Under the pieces are notes generated by a model. That model saw only the letters and a program-made list of their open reading frames with translations. It had not been told where the DNA came from and made no database searches. Shown here in pieces: positions 1-7,717 of a DNA stretch of 64,000 nt (position 1 is its first letter; each line of letters begins with the position of its first letter). This DNA is from Anaerolineae bacterium (lineage in GTDB: Bacteria > Chloroflexota > Anaerolineae > Aggregatilineales > Phototrophicaceae): assembly GCA_022841825.1 (NCBI GenBank), contig JALHQT010000010.1:62001-126000 (forward strand). The letters run 5' to 3'. Both the position numbers and the translations under genes were made by a program.

Positions 1-276
1 TCTCAGCGTGTTGCTAACCTTGCGTTGGCAGCCCTGGCAGCCCAAAGCGGCTGCCTCACGTTGGTCTTGGTGGTGGGTTCCCTGCTCGCCGGTTTGTGGC
101 TGGATGCGCAGTTCGGACAGCGTGGACCCTTCACCATCGGACTGCTGCTTCTGAGCATACCAGTGAGCTTATTTTTGATGGTTCGGGTCGCATTGGGTGC
201 TATCAAGCGTATTCAGCCCCCGCCCAGGAGCAACTCGTCCCAGCAGTATTCGGACGAAGAGGAGGAGTTACGTTGA
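1..276 (+). CDS. AtpZ/AtpI-family ATP synthase accessory protein (5' partial)
   Basis: The reading frame is open back to base 1, so the gene begins before the window; a TTG at 25 is only an internal candidate start. Two hydrophobic helices are separated by the short segment GLWLDAQFG, the pattern of the small AtpZ/AtpI membrane proteins that precede F0 genes and are thought to help c-ring assembly or cation supply. The tail is polar and acidic. It ends 37 bases before atpB, and an AGGAG site for atpB lies in that gap, so it reads as the first visible gene of the F0 operon. Family assignment rests on size, the helix hairpin and position. Confidence 0.75.
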   Translation, partial: SQRVANLALAALAAQSGCLTLVLVVGSLLAGLWLDAQFGQRGPFTIGLLLLSIPVSLFLMVRVALGAIKRIQPPPRSNSSQQYSDEEEELR

Positions 277-313
277 GAGACGCGCGACAACGTCTTTGTA
301 AAGGAGTGCGCCA

Positions 314-1630
314 ATGAACGCAACCGTTCGTGGCTTAATGATCTTTGGCGGTTTGGTGCTGTTCATTGCGGCGTGCGCGTGGCTGACCTTCAGCTTCCTG
401 CCTAGCAACAATGTGTCGGTCGCCGTCCCCGTCATCACCGTCCCAGGCGAGTCGTTCGGCGGCGCGCTGCCCGATGATCCGGCGTATGGCGTGCAGAACT
501 TCCTGGGCGGGTGGACGAACACCTTCCTGGCGATGCTGCTTGCCGACGCGCTGGTCATCATCTTCGCCCTCTGGGCGCGCAGCAGCTCCAAGAATTGGAC
601 CCGCGAAGTGCCGACCCGCATCCAGGGCTGGGCAGAGTTGCTCGGCAACTTCATCTATTCGCAGGTGCAGAACTTCGCCGGGCGCAAGCCGCTGGCGCTG
701 AACTGGCTCTTCCCGCTCGCGGCGACGATCTTCGTCTTCCTGCTGGCGGTCAACTGGATGAAGCTGCTGCCCGGCATCGAGTCGGTCGGCGTCATCCACT
801 GCGCGCACGGCGGCTTCACGGGCTACCCCGCGATCAAGCTGAATGACGGCGCGTATCAGCTCTATGTCGATAGCCCGCTGAACTCCGGCGTCGGCGCGAC
901 CGAAGAGAGCTATCACGACTGCGAGCACTACAAGGAACACCCGGAAGAACGCCCATCGAGCGAAGAAAAGGGCGCGATGGTCGAACTGCTGGCGGAAGAA
1001 GAAGCGGTGCTGCGTGAACAGCTCACCGCCGAAGGCATCACCGATGCTGCCGAGATTGACACGCGCGTCAATGCGCTGCGCCTCGAAGTCATCGAAACCG
1101 CCTACCCGCACGCCACGCTGCCGCTCTCTCCCGAGCAGTTGAAGGAAGGCGCGCTGCCTTACATCTTCGCCGTCACGCCGTATGTGCGTGGTGGTTCGAC
1201 AGACCTCAACCTGACGCTCGGTCTGGCGCTGGTCGCCTTCTTCGCCTTCCAGGTCTTCGGCGTCGCGGCGCAGGGTCCGGCGTACTTCATGAAGTTCATC
1301 AACGTCAATGCGTTGGGCAACATTCAGAAGAAGCCGCTGGGGGCGATTGACTTCATCGTCGGCTTGATCGAGATCATCTCCGAAATCGGGAAGATCATCT
1401 CGCTTGCCTTCCGTCTATTTGGCAATATGTTCGCGGGCGGTATTTTGCTGGCGGTTATGTCATTCCTGGTCGCCTTCATCGTCCCAGCGATCTTCATCGG
1501 TCTGGAAGTCATCATCACGACGATCCAGGCGCTGGTGTTCGCCATTCTCACAATTGTGTTCTCGGCGCAGGCGATGGAAGGTCATCACGGCGACGACGAG
1601 CATCACGAGGAACACGCGGAAGCGCACTAA
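314..1630 (+). CDS. atpB: ATP synthase F0 subunit a, with large insertion
   Basis: Subunit a forms the proton half-channels beside the c-ring. The C-terminal half holds the diagnostic helix with SLAFRLFGNMFAGG; Arg367 is the equivalent of the essential channel arginine. STDLNLTLGLALVAF (about 295-309) is the conserved preceding helix. At 438 residues it is far longer than the usual 230-300. The extra length is a charged, Glu-rich segment at about 155-285 placed between membrane helices, with two Cys and several His, plus a His/Asp/Glu-rich tail (421-438). Both extras are hydrophilic and probably protrude from the membrane. The ATG follows an AGGAG site. The next gene is atpE. Confidence 0.95.
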   Translation: MNATVRGLMIFGGLVLFIAACAWLTFSFLPSNNVSVAVPVITVPGESFGGALPDDPAYGVQNFLGGWTNTFLAMLLADALVIIFALWARSSSKNWTREVPTRIQGWAELLGNFIYSQVQNFAGRKPLALNWLFPLAATIFVFLLAVNWMKLLPGIESVGVIHCAHGGFTGYPAIKLNDGAYQLYVDSPLNSGVGATEESYHDCEHYKEHPEERPSSEEKGAMVELLAEEEAVLREQLTAEGITDAAEIDTRVNALRLEVIETAYPHATLPLSPEQLKEGALPYIFAVTPYVRGGSTDLNLTLGLALVAFFAFQVFGVAAQGPAYFMKFINVNALGNIQKKPLGAIDFIVGLIEIISEIGKIISLAFRLFGNMFAGGILLAVMSFLVAFIVPAIFIGLEVIITTIQALVFAILTIVFSAQAMEGHHGDDEHHEEHAEAH

Positions 1631-1632
1631 TT

Positions 1633-1711
1633 CGTGCGCGGTGCGACGTGCGACGTGCGAAACGACTGTCGTTCGCACCACACTCTACGCACACTGCACC
1701 TGAAGGTGCAT
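1633..1711. repeat. GTGCG-heptamer inverted repeat in atpB-atpE gap
   Basis: The left part is a run of GTGCGNN units and the right part carries the complementary CGCAC words, so the RNA could fold back on itself around 1660-1690. A second small hairpin, TGCACCT-GA-AGGTGCA, sits at 1696-1711. Similar units recur at about 5165-5205 and 6519-6581. There is no T-tract, so it is not a simple terminator; an effect on the atpB/atpE expression ratio is only a guess. Confidence 0.55.
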
Positions 1712-1767
1712 CACGCTCTGAACGTTTGAACTTGAGTACATCTACGCAAATCTAAGGAGAGAGTTCG

Positions 1768-1998
1768 ATGGAATTGGAAGTTGGTCTGAAGGCAATCGGC
1801 GCTGGTCTCGCGATGGTCGGCGCTTTTGGTCCTGGCATCGGTATCGGTCTGCTGGTGCAGGGTGCAATGCAGGGCATCAGCCGTAACCCGGATGCAGCGG
1901 GTCAGATCCAGGCGAACATGATTCTCGGTATCGTGTTCACCGAAGCGATCTCGATTTACGCGCTCGTCGTCGCCCTCATCATCCTCTTCGTGCTTTAG
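1768..1998 (+). CDS. atpE: ATP synthase F0 subunit c
   Basis: A 76-residue two-helix proteolipid that oligomerises into the rotor ring. The polar loop is SRNP at 38-41 and the ion-binding carboxylate is Glu59 in GIVFTEAISIYALV. The helix-1 position that is Gln in sodium rings is Ile here (GPGIGIG), and Glu59 is followed by Ala rather than Ser/Thr, so the ring should carry protons. A good AGGAG site precedes the ATG. It lies between atpB and atpF, the standard order. Confidence 0.97.
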   Translation: MELEVGLKAIGAGLAMVGAFGPGIGIGLLVQGAMQGISRNPDAAGQIQANMILGIVFTEAISIYALVVALIILFVL

Positions 1999-2029
1999 CC
2001 ATCTGCGCACGACCCAAGGAGGGCACCTA

Positions 2030-2911
2030 ATGCGTCGAAACAAGTCTATTCTCCTGCTCATCCTCGTCCTGCTCCTGAGCGCGCTGGTCATCGCACCATT
2101 CGCTCATGCGCAGGAAGGCGAAGCTACTCCCGAAGGTGAAGCTGCCGCCGTCGAAGGCGAAGCCGCTGCCGAGGGCGAAGCGGCTGCCGAACCCGCCGCG
2201 AACCCGTTGACGCCGCTCGGTATCAACGTCGGCTTCCTGATCGCGCAGATCGTCAACTTCCTGTTGATCTTCCTGCTGCTCCGCTCCCTGCTCTGGAAGC
2301 CGCTGAGCAACATGCTCGACTCGCGCTCGGCGAAGATCGCCAAGGGCTTGGAAGATGCGGCAGCGGCGGCGAATGCCCGCAAGAATGCCGAAGCCGAAGC
2401 TGAAAAGATCCTCGCCGCCGCCCGTGCGGACGCCGCTCGCGAAGTCGAGCAGGCGCGCGGTCGTGGCGAAGAAGTCGCCAAGCAGGTCATCGCCGAAGCG
2501 AACACCGAAGCGGAACGCATCCGCACCGACGCCCGCGCACGCGGCGAAGAAGAACGCAACAAGCAGCTCGCCGAAATGCGCAGCCAGGTTGCCAACATCT
2601 CGGTCGCCGTCGCCAACCGCCTGCTCCAGGACAACCTGGATGCCAAGAAGCAGCAGTCGCTGATCGACAGCTTCTTCTCCAACATCCCGGCGGGTGCATC
2701 GGTGATGAAGGGCGCGTCGGTCGAGGTCGTCAGCGCGATGCCGTTGAGCGATGCCGAACAGAACAAGGTCAAGAAGGAACTCGGCGTCAGCGAAGCCACC
2801 TTCTCCGTCGATCCGAGCATCCTCGGCGGTCTGGTCGTGCGCGGTGCAGACCGGGTCGTCGATGGCAGCGTCCGCAGCGGCTTGAACGAGCTGGCTGGGC
2901 GGCTGCGCTAG
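2030..2911 (+). CDS. atpF: ATP synthase b subunit fused to delta C-terminal domain
   Basis: Residues 1-27 look like a cleavable signal peptide ending AHA. A linker of EGEAAA repeats (about 29-58) follows, then the b-subunit membrane helix (about 64-85) and a long Ala/Glu/Arg coiled coil (about 95-215) forming the peripheral stalk. Residues about 229-291 match the C-terminal half of subunit delta: VEVVSAMPLSDAEQ, then GGLVVRGADRVVDGSVR and LNELAGRL. The N-terminal helical domain of delta, which normally docks on alpha, is absent. Length is 293 against about 160 for b alone. A GGAGG-type site precedes the ATG. A terminator follows and no F1 genes come after it, so F1 must be encoded elsewhere. 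Confidence 0.9.
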   Translation: MRRNKSILLLILVLLLSALVIAPFAHAQEGEATPEGEAAAVEGEAAAEGEAAAEPAANPLTPLGINVGFLIAQIVNFLLIFLLLRSLLWKPLSNMLDSRSAKIAKGLEDAAAAANARKNAEAEAEKILAAARADAAREVEQARGRGEEVAKQVIAEANTEAERIRTDARARGEEERNKQLAEMRSQVANISVAVANRLLQDNLDAKKQQSLIDSFFSNIPAGASVMKGASVEVVSAMPLSDAEQNKVKKELGVSEATFSVDPSILGGLVVRGADRVVDGSVRSGLNELAGRLR

Positions 2912-2927
2912 GTAGCGAATTGTCTTG

Positions 2928-2959
2928 TTGTAGGGGCGCAATATATTGCGCCCCTACAA
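2928..2959. repeat. Perfect 32-bp palindrome, dispersed GTAGGG family
   Basis: The two 16-base arms are exact reverse complements, beginning TTGTAGGGG and ending CCCCTACAA. It lies 17 bases after the atpF stop. It has the same outer GTAGGGG/CCCCTAC words as many other palindromes in this window. Confidence 0.85.
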
Positions 2960-2971
2960 CCGCGACTCACG

Positions 2972-3000
2972 AAGAGCGTCCGACAACGGGCGCTCTTTTT
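2972..3000 (+). terminator. Intrinsic terminator of the F0 operon
   Basis: AAGAGCG (2972-2978) pairs with CGCTCTT (2991-2997) and a short T-run ends at 3000. It ends the atp transcription unit after atpF, supporting physical separation from F1 genes. Confidence 0.7.
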
Positions 3001-3018
3001 GTTGGGCGCGGCGGCGGC

Positions 3019-3044
3019 GGGCAGACACATGGGTCTGCCCCTAC
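3019..3044. repeat. Dispersed palindrome (GGGCAGAC stem)
   Basis: GGGCAGAC at 3019-3026 and GTCTGCCC at 3033-3040 flank an ACATGG loop, followed by CTAC. It belongs to the covarying palindrome family described in the findings. Confidence 0.8.
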
Positions 3045-3082
3045 GGTGTATTCCTCATCACCTCATACCTCATCTCCCCTCC

Positions 3083-3117
3083 TTGACATTTACATACGTA
3101 CACGATAGTATGTATAT
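3083..3117 (+). promoter_or_regulatory. tetR promoter with TACATAC/GTATGTA operator
   Basis: TTGACA at 3083-3088 is followed 17 bases later by TAGTAT (3106-3111). The inverted repeat TACATAC (3091-3097) / GTATGTA (3108-3114) covers the spacer and -10, as expected for an autorepressor site. Related words occur before the next gene at 3781-3803. Confidence 0.7.
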
Positions 3118-3126
3118 TGAGGTGCA

Positions 3127-3741
3127 ATGATGGTGCGCAGAACGAAAGAGGAAGCCGAAGGGACCCGGCAGGCGCTGCTCAAAGCCGCGCTCGCCGTCTT
3201 CAGCCACCAGGGCTATGCCGCCACGCGCCTGGAAGACATCGCCGCAGAAGCAGGCGTGACGCGCGGCGCGATCTACCACCATTTTGGCTCCAAGCCGGAG
3301 CTGTACACCGAGATGGTGGTCGAGTACAGCAAGCCGCTCATGCAAATCGTCGAGGACGCGCTCGCCGCAAGCGGGACGACGACCGAGTTCCTGCGCCGTA
3401 TCTTCATCGATATGTGTGGAGCGATGGAAGACGACGCCGAACTGCGCGCTATTCAGGAGATCAGCACGACCAAGACCGAGATGACGCCGGAGCTTGCCGA
3501 GGGCATCTATACCAAGCTGAACTCAATTGAGCAGCAGGTAAGTTCCCTGACCGAGGGTATAGCGGAAGCAATCGCGCAGGGTGAATTTCGCGCGGAGCAT
3601 GATCCGGAAGATGTCGCCCGCGCCTACTTTTCGTATCTCAACGGTTATATGCTGCTGTGGCTGCTGGATCAATCGGCGTTTTCGATCAAAGCGCGCGCGC
3701 CGCAGATGATCGACATTTTCCTGCGGGGATTGCTCCCTTAA
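3127..3741 (+). CDS. TetR/AcrR-family transcriptional regulator
   Basis: 204 residues. The N-terminal helix-turn-helix is typical: GYAATRLEDIAAEAGVTRG followed by AIYHHFGSKPELY. The remainder is a helical ligand-binding domain of the AcrR kind. The gene's own promoter contains an inverted repeat, and a related repeat precedes the hydrolase gene downstream, so it likely represses itself and that gene. An ATG at 3130 (MVRRTK) is an alternative start one codon later. It ends at an intrinsic terminator. The ligand is unknown. Confidence 0.93.
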   Translation: MMVRRTKEEAEGTRQALLKAALAVFSHQGYAATRLEDIAAEAGVTRGAIYHHFGSKPELYTEMVVEYSKPLMQIVEDALAASGTTTEFLRRIFIDMCGAMEDDAELRAIQEISTTKTEMTPELAEGIYTKLNSIEQQVSSLTEGIAEAIAQGEFRAEHDPEDVARAYFSYLNGYMLLWLLDQSAFSIKARAPQMIDIFLRGLLP

Positions 3742-3749
3742 TCAGAATT

Positions 3750-3772
3750 CCGCCATAAGGCGGTCTTTTTTT
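3750..3772 (+). terminator. Intrinsic terminator after tetR
   Basis: CCGCC-ATAA-GGCGG stem-loop (3750-3763) followed by TCTTTTTTT. Confidence 0.85.
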
Positions 3773-3780
3773 GCGCAACT

Positions 3781-3806
3781 TACATACATACTTGTACGTA
3801 TATAAG
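3781..3806 (+). promoter_or_regulatory. Putative TetR operator before the hydrolase gene
   Basis: Overlapping TACATAC words (3781-3787 and 3785-3791) face GTACGTA (3794-3800), then TATATAAG, a likely -10. TTACATACRTAC is shared with the tetR operator, but the spacing between half-sites differs. No clear -35 is seen. Confidence 0.5.
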
Positions 3807-3836
3807 TGATGTAAGCTGAAGACGAGGAGAAAGACG

Positions 3837-5174
3837 ATGTTTGCCGAGAAGATCATCGACAATCTGTTGGGCAGGAGCAGCACGACGCGCGAACTCGATG
3901 CGCTGGTGCGCGCGTATGCGAAGCAGGGGCGCTTCAGCGGGGCGGTGCTGGTCGCACGGGGCGAAACAGTGCTGCTGCGCAAGGGCTGCGGCTATGCGCA
4001 GCAGGACGGCGACTGGGAGAAGAATACGCCCACGACCGCTTTCCGCATCGGTTCGATGAGCAAGATGTTCACCGCCATCGTCGTCATGCAGCTCGTGTCT
4101 GCCGAGCGGCTGTCGTTGGACGATACGGTCGCGCACTACATTCCCGATTACCCGCAGGGTGCGCGCATCACGCTCCGCCATCTCCTGAGCAACCGCAGCG
4201 GGATCGAGGACTACATCGGACTGCCCGCCTACCAGGCGCTCCAGACGCGCCGCGTGACCCACGACGCGCTGATCGCCCTCTTCCGCAATCTGCCGCTGCG
4301 CTTCGAGCCGGGCAGCGACTACGGCTACAGCAACTCGAACTGGGTGCTGCTGGCGGAAATCGTGGAGCGCGTGACCCGGCAGCCGTTCGAGCGCATCATC
4401 CGTGATCGCATCCTGACGCCCGCCGGGATGCGCGACAGCGGCACAGAGTGGGCGATGGCGCGGCAGCGCGCGGTCGGCACCATCGACACGGGCGCGGGAA
4501 TGCAACCCGCCGACGTGCTCGATTCGTCCACCATGCGCGGCGGCGGCGACATCCACAGCACGCTGGATGACCTCCATCGCTTTGCAGAGGCGCTGCGCGA
4601 CGGGGAGCTGCTGCCCCGCAGCGTACTGGATGGCATGACCGACCCGCACACCCAGATCGGCGACGCAGGCTACGGCTTGGGATTCGAGACGCACACGTTT
4701 CACGATCGTGCGGCATTCGGTCATTCAGGAGGGATGCCAGGGTTCGTCTCTAACTTCGCCCACTTCCCCGCAGAAGACGTGACGATCATCCTCGTGAGCA
4801 ACCTGGGCAGCGCCGCCTACGAGGCGATCACCCGCGACCTTGCTGCCATCGTCTTTGGCGCGTCCTATGAACTACCTGGGGCGCGGACATTTGTGAATGT
4901 TTCGCCGGATTTGCTGCACGATTACGAGGGTGCGTATCGCATGGAGTACTTCGGGCGCACGGCGGTGCTGCGCTTCGAGGTCGAGGATGGGCGGCTGGTC
5001 ATGGAGACCCAGGGCTTGCCGAAAGCGACGCTCAGTGCGCTGTCCGAGACCACCTTCTACGGGCGCTCGAAAGGCGAAGTTGAACTGACCTTCGTCCGTG
5101 AACACGATGGCAGCGTGCAGCGTATAGACCTCGTGTGGGGTGGTTATCGGTTGAATGCAATGAGGAGTGCGTAG
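3837..5174 (+). CDS. Serine hydrolase, class C beta-lactamase/PBP-like family
   Basis: 445 residues with all three motifs of the AmpC/esterase EstB fold: SMSK at 73-76 (nucleophile Ser73, base Lys76), YSN at 164-166 and HSGG at 296-299. Residues from about 335 form a separate beta-rich C-terminal domain common in these hydrolases. There is no signal peptide, which argues for a cytoplasmic esterase or peptidase rather than a cell-wall enzyme. A GAGGAG site precedes the ATG. It sits behind a TetR gene with a shared operator motif, so it is probably induced by that regulator's ligand. The substrate cannot be read from sequence. Confidence 0.9.
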   Translation: MFAEKIIDNLLGRSSTTRELDALVRAYAKQGRFSGAVLVARGETVLLRKGCGYAQQDGDWEKNTPTTAFRIGSMSKMFTAIVVMQLVSAERLSLDDTVAHYIPDYPQGARITLRHLLSNRSGIEDYIGLPAYQALQTRRVTHDALIALFRNLPLRFEPGSDYGYSNSNWVLLAEIVERVTRQPFERIIRDRILTPAGMRDSGTEWAMARQRAVGTIDTGAGMQPADVLDSSTMRGGGDIHSTLDDLHRFAEALRDGELLPRSVLDGMTDPHTQIGDAGYGLGFETHTFHDRAAFGHSGGMPGFVSNFAHFPAEDVTIILVSNLGSAAYEAITRDLAAIVFGASYELPGARTFVNVSPDLLHDYEGAYRMEYFGRTAVLRFEVEDGRLVMETQGLPKATLSALSETTFYGRSKGEVELTFVREHDGSVQRIDLVWGGYRLNAMRSA

Positions 5175-5493
5175 TGAAGAGTGCGTGGTGCGAGGTGCGA
5201 AAGAACAGGGAATGCTTGGGCAGCATGAATGGTGTCCCTTATGCAGCAAGATTAGCCAACGCAATGTGTGTTGCGGCGAACGACCCCTCCCTAAATCCCT
5301 CCCCACTCCGCAAGCTGCGTGGAGAGGGACTTCCAGACGGACGAGGCATGCCTCGTCCCTACACCCCTCTCCACGCCAGTGGCGACCGAGTGCAAGTGCC
5401 GAGGGAGGGGCTGGGGGAGGGGTTGTCAGGACGCATAGCACGTCCATTCACTTATCTTGCTTCATGCCGGACGCCATTCATGGCGTCCCTACA
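5165..5493. repeat. Composite intergenic repeat block
   Basis: This gap of about 350 bases has no gene. It opens with GTGCGNN heptamers (5165-5205). A three-tier nested inverted repeat follows: outer C-rich/G-rich arms 5284-5304 and 5403-5422, middle arms GCGTGGAGAGGG (5317-5328) / CCCTCTCCACGC (5365-5376), and an inner perfect 20-bp palindrome of the GACGAGG type (5339-5358). A further family member, GGACGCCAT-TC-ATGGCGTCC, lies at 5469-5488. Confidence 0.8.
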
Positions 5494-5528
5494 AACAGCA
5501 GGAATGAATCACAGGAGAGGCGAGATCC

Positions 5529-6515
5529 ATGAATATCATCGAAACGCAGGGGCTGACCAAGACCTTCAAGAGTCGGGTTGGCAAGGGCAAAGAGGCAAAA
5601 GTGGTCGAAGCCGTCAAAGGCGTCGATATGCAGGTACGCCAGGGTGAAATCTTCGGCTTCCTGGGTCCCAACGGCGCGGGCAAATCGACCACCATGCGGA
5701 TGCTGGCGACGTTACTCACGCCGACCAGCGGACACGCCATCGTCGTTGGGCATGATCTGGCGATAGCGCCGGAACAGGTGCGCGAGCGCATCGGCTATGT
5801 CGGGCAGGCGGGCGGCACGGAAGAGAGCCTGACGGGGATGGAGAACCTGATGCTGCAGGCGCAGCTTTACCGCCTGAGCTACGCGGACGCGAAGAAACGC
5901 GCCGATCTGTTGATCGACAAACTGGAACTGGCGCAGTTTGCGACGCGCCTGGTGAAGACCTATTCTGGCGGGCAGCGCCGCCGCCTCGACCTGGCGATGG
6001 GCATGGTGCATCATCCGACGCTGCTCTTCCTCGACGAGCCGACGACCGGGCTGGACCCGCAGAGCCGCGCCCGTCTGTGGGAAGAAGTGCGCAAGCTGCG
6101 CGACGAAGGGACGACGATCTTCATCACGACCCACTACCTGGACGAGGCAGACGCGCTCGCCGACCGCCTCGCCATTATCGACGGCGGCAGGATTGTCTCG
6201 GAAGGCACGCCGGATGCGCTCAAGCGGCAGATCGGTGGCGATGTCATCTCGCTGGGCTTCGACGCGCAGAACGGCGCGCGTGACCGCGCCGGCGACTTGC
6301 TGCGTGCGCAGCCTTTCGTGCGTGAGGTACGCCAGGCGGAGCACGGCATCAGCCTGATCGTCGAAGGCGGCGATTCGGCGCTGCCGAATGTCCTGCGCCT
6401 GCTGGACGGCGCGGGCATGCCCATCCAGACGGTGAGCATGGCGCGCCCCTCGCTCGACGACGTTTTCCTGCGCCTGACCGGACATTCGCTGCGGGAAGCA
6501 CCAGAAGGTGCATAG
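5529..6515 (+). CDS. DrrA-type ABC exporter ATP-binding protein
   Basis: 328 residues. Walker A GPNGAGKST at 46-54, signature YSGGQ at 145-149, Walker B LLFLDEP at 165-171 and an ITTHYLDEADALADR H-loop. The C-terminal 80 residues (ending in the MARPSLDDVFLRLTGHSLRE segment) are the extra domain typical of daunorubicin-resistance/antibiotic exporter ATPases. It pairs with the ABC-2 permease 109 bases downstream. GGAGAGG precedes the ATG. It energises export of a drug or lipid; the substrate is unknown. Confidence 0.93.
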   Translation: MNIIETQGLTKTFKSRVGKGKEAKVVEAVKGVDMQVRQGEIFGFLGPNGAGKSTTMRMLATLLTPTSGHAIVVGHDLAIAPEQVRERIGYVGQAGGTEESLTGMENLMLQAQLYRLSYADAKKRADLLIDKLELAQFATRLVKTYSGGQRRRLDLAMGMVHHPTLLFLDEPTTGLDPQSRARLWEEVRKLRDEGTTIFITTHYLDEADALADRLAIIDGGRIVSEGTPDALKRQIGGDVISLGFDAQNGARDRAGDLLRAQPFVREVRQAEHGISLIVEGGDSALPNVLRLLDGAGMPIQTVSMARPSLDDVFLRLTGHSLREAPEGA

Positions 6516-6518
6516 TAC

Positions 6519-6581
6519 AAAGTGCGAGGTGCGAAAAAACAAGATCCCGCATTTTCGCACCACGCACCACGCACTTCGCAC
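6519..6581. repeat. GTGCG-heptamer hairpin between exporter genes
   Basis: AGTGCGAGGTGCGAAAA at 6521-6537 is complementary, with two mismatches, to the TTTTCGCACC... arm starting at 6552. The right arm carries additional CGCACC units. Same element type as at 1633. Confidence 0.65.
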
Positions 6582-6623
6582 CCGATTATCGTCTGTAGCA
6601 ATTATAATGATGGAGTAACCCCT

Positions 6624-7379
6624 ATGACCCACCTGTTCAACGATACCCGCCTGATCTTCCTGTCGTCGATCAAGGAGACGCTGCGCAACCCCGTCTGGAT
6701 CATCGTCGGCATGACGCAGCCGATCATGTACCTGCTGCTGTACGCCCCACTGCTGGAAAACGTACCGGGCTTGGGCGGCGCGAACGCCTACAACACCTTC
6801 GTGCCAGGGCTGCTGATCATGACCGCGCTGTTTGGCTCGCTGTTCGTCGGCTTCGACATCCTCAGCAAGCTGCGCAGCGGCGTGATCGAACGCCTGCGCG
6901 TGACGCCCGTCAACCGTCTGGCGATTGTGATGGGGATGGTGCTGCGCGATGTGCTGATGCTGCTGCTGCAATGCACGGTGCTGTGCGGCGCGGCGCTGTT
7001 TTTTGGCTTCCGCCCCAACCTGACGGGCGTCTTCATCCTCTACGCGCTGATGGCGCTGGTCGGCGTCTCGATGTCGTCGCTGTCGTATGCACTGGCGCTG
7101 GCGGTCAAAGACGAGAACGCGCTGGCATCGTCAGTCAACATGTTCTCACTGCCGCTGCTGCTGCTGTCCGGCGTCTTCCTGCCGCTCTCGTTCGCGCCGC
7201 GCTGGATGCAGATCGCCGCTGAGGTCAACCCGATGGCGCACGCCATCAATGCGTCGCGCGCGCTGGTCGATGGTGCGTTGACCGACACCTCGGTCATCAT
7301 CGGTTTTGTCGCATTCCTCGTGTTGGGCGTGGCATTCGCCTATTGGCTGTCGCGCTCGATCCGCCAGGCGACGGCGTAG
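6624..7379 (+). CDS. DrrB-type ABC-2 exporter permease
   Basis: 251 residues from the ATG at 6624, chosen because GGAG lies 8 bases upstream and the frame before it runs through a hairpin repeat. Six hydrophobic segments are visible, with the ABC-2 layout: an N-terminal helix after a short cytoplasmic stretch, paired helices, and a final helix just before the ATA end. It forms the membrane half of the exporter with the ATPase upstream. Its last 97 bases plus 31 bases of 3' flank are present again at 10624-10751, beyond the TIR-WD40 gene. Confidence 0.92.
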   Translation: MTHLFNDTRLIFLSSIKETLRNPVWIIVGMTQPIMYLLLYAPLLENVPGLGGANAYNTFVPGLLIMTALFGSLFVGFDILSKLRSGVIERLRVTPVNRLAIVMGMVLRDVLMLLLQCTVLCGAALFFGFRPNLTGVFILYALMALVGVSMSSLSYALALAVKDENALASSVNMFSLPLLLLSGVFLPLSFAPRWMQIAAEVNPMAHAINASRALVDGALTDTSVIIGFVAFLVLGVAFAYWLSRSIRQATA

Positions 7380-7410
7380 GAAGGGCTGTGTCTCGATTTC
7401 GGTTGATTTG
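7283..7410 (+). repeat. Direct repeat copy A (3' end of exporter permease)
   Basis: 128 bases spanning the last 32 codons, stop and 3' flank of the permease. They align without gaps to 10624-10751 with 9 differences. See the finding on the TIR-WD40 island. Confidence 0.95.
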
Positions 7411-7428
7411 CCGTGTTGTCGCTATTGC

Positions 7429-7476
7429 GCCGCCTTCGGTTTTGGTGCGCAGCAAGCAAAGCTTACCGAAGGCGGC
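7429..7476. repeat. 12-bp inverted repeat in the gap before the TIR-WD40 gene
   Basis: GCCGCCTTCGGT (7429-7440) and ACCGAAGGCGGC (7465-7476) are perfect reverse complements. No T-tract follows. The rest of the 338-base gap (7380-7717) has no gene I can support; a TATACT at 7623 is a possible -10. Confidence 0.7.
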
Positions 7477-7717
7477 TATTTGAGGTGGCAAGCCGCCAAA
7501 AGCGGCTCTGCCCCGCCCGGCGTTCGGAGGCTCCGTTGGCGGTGTGGGAGGTTACCGTTCGGGGGGGGAAGGCTTGCAGGTTAAAGTTTCGTGGGACGTG
7601 GTTCGATATCCGCGTTTTTCGCTATACTGCTAATATTGTTATGCCTTGGAATCATTCACAGGCTTTTTGCCTCCATCTCTACCATCGTGAGTTGCTTAAT
7701 TATCCCCCGGAGATGTC

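Noticed and set aside
5529-7379. Reading the exporter genes as an antibiotic-resistance determinant
   Set aside because: DrrAB-type homology alone does not define the substrate.
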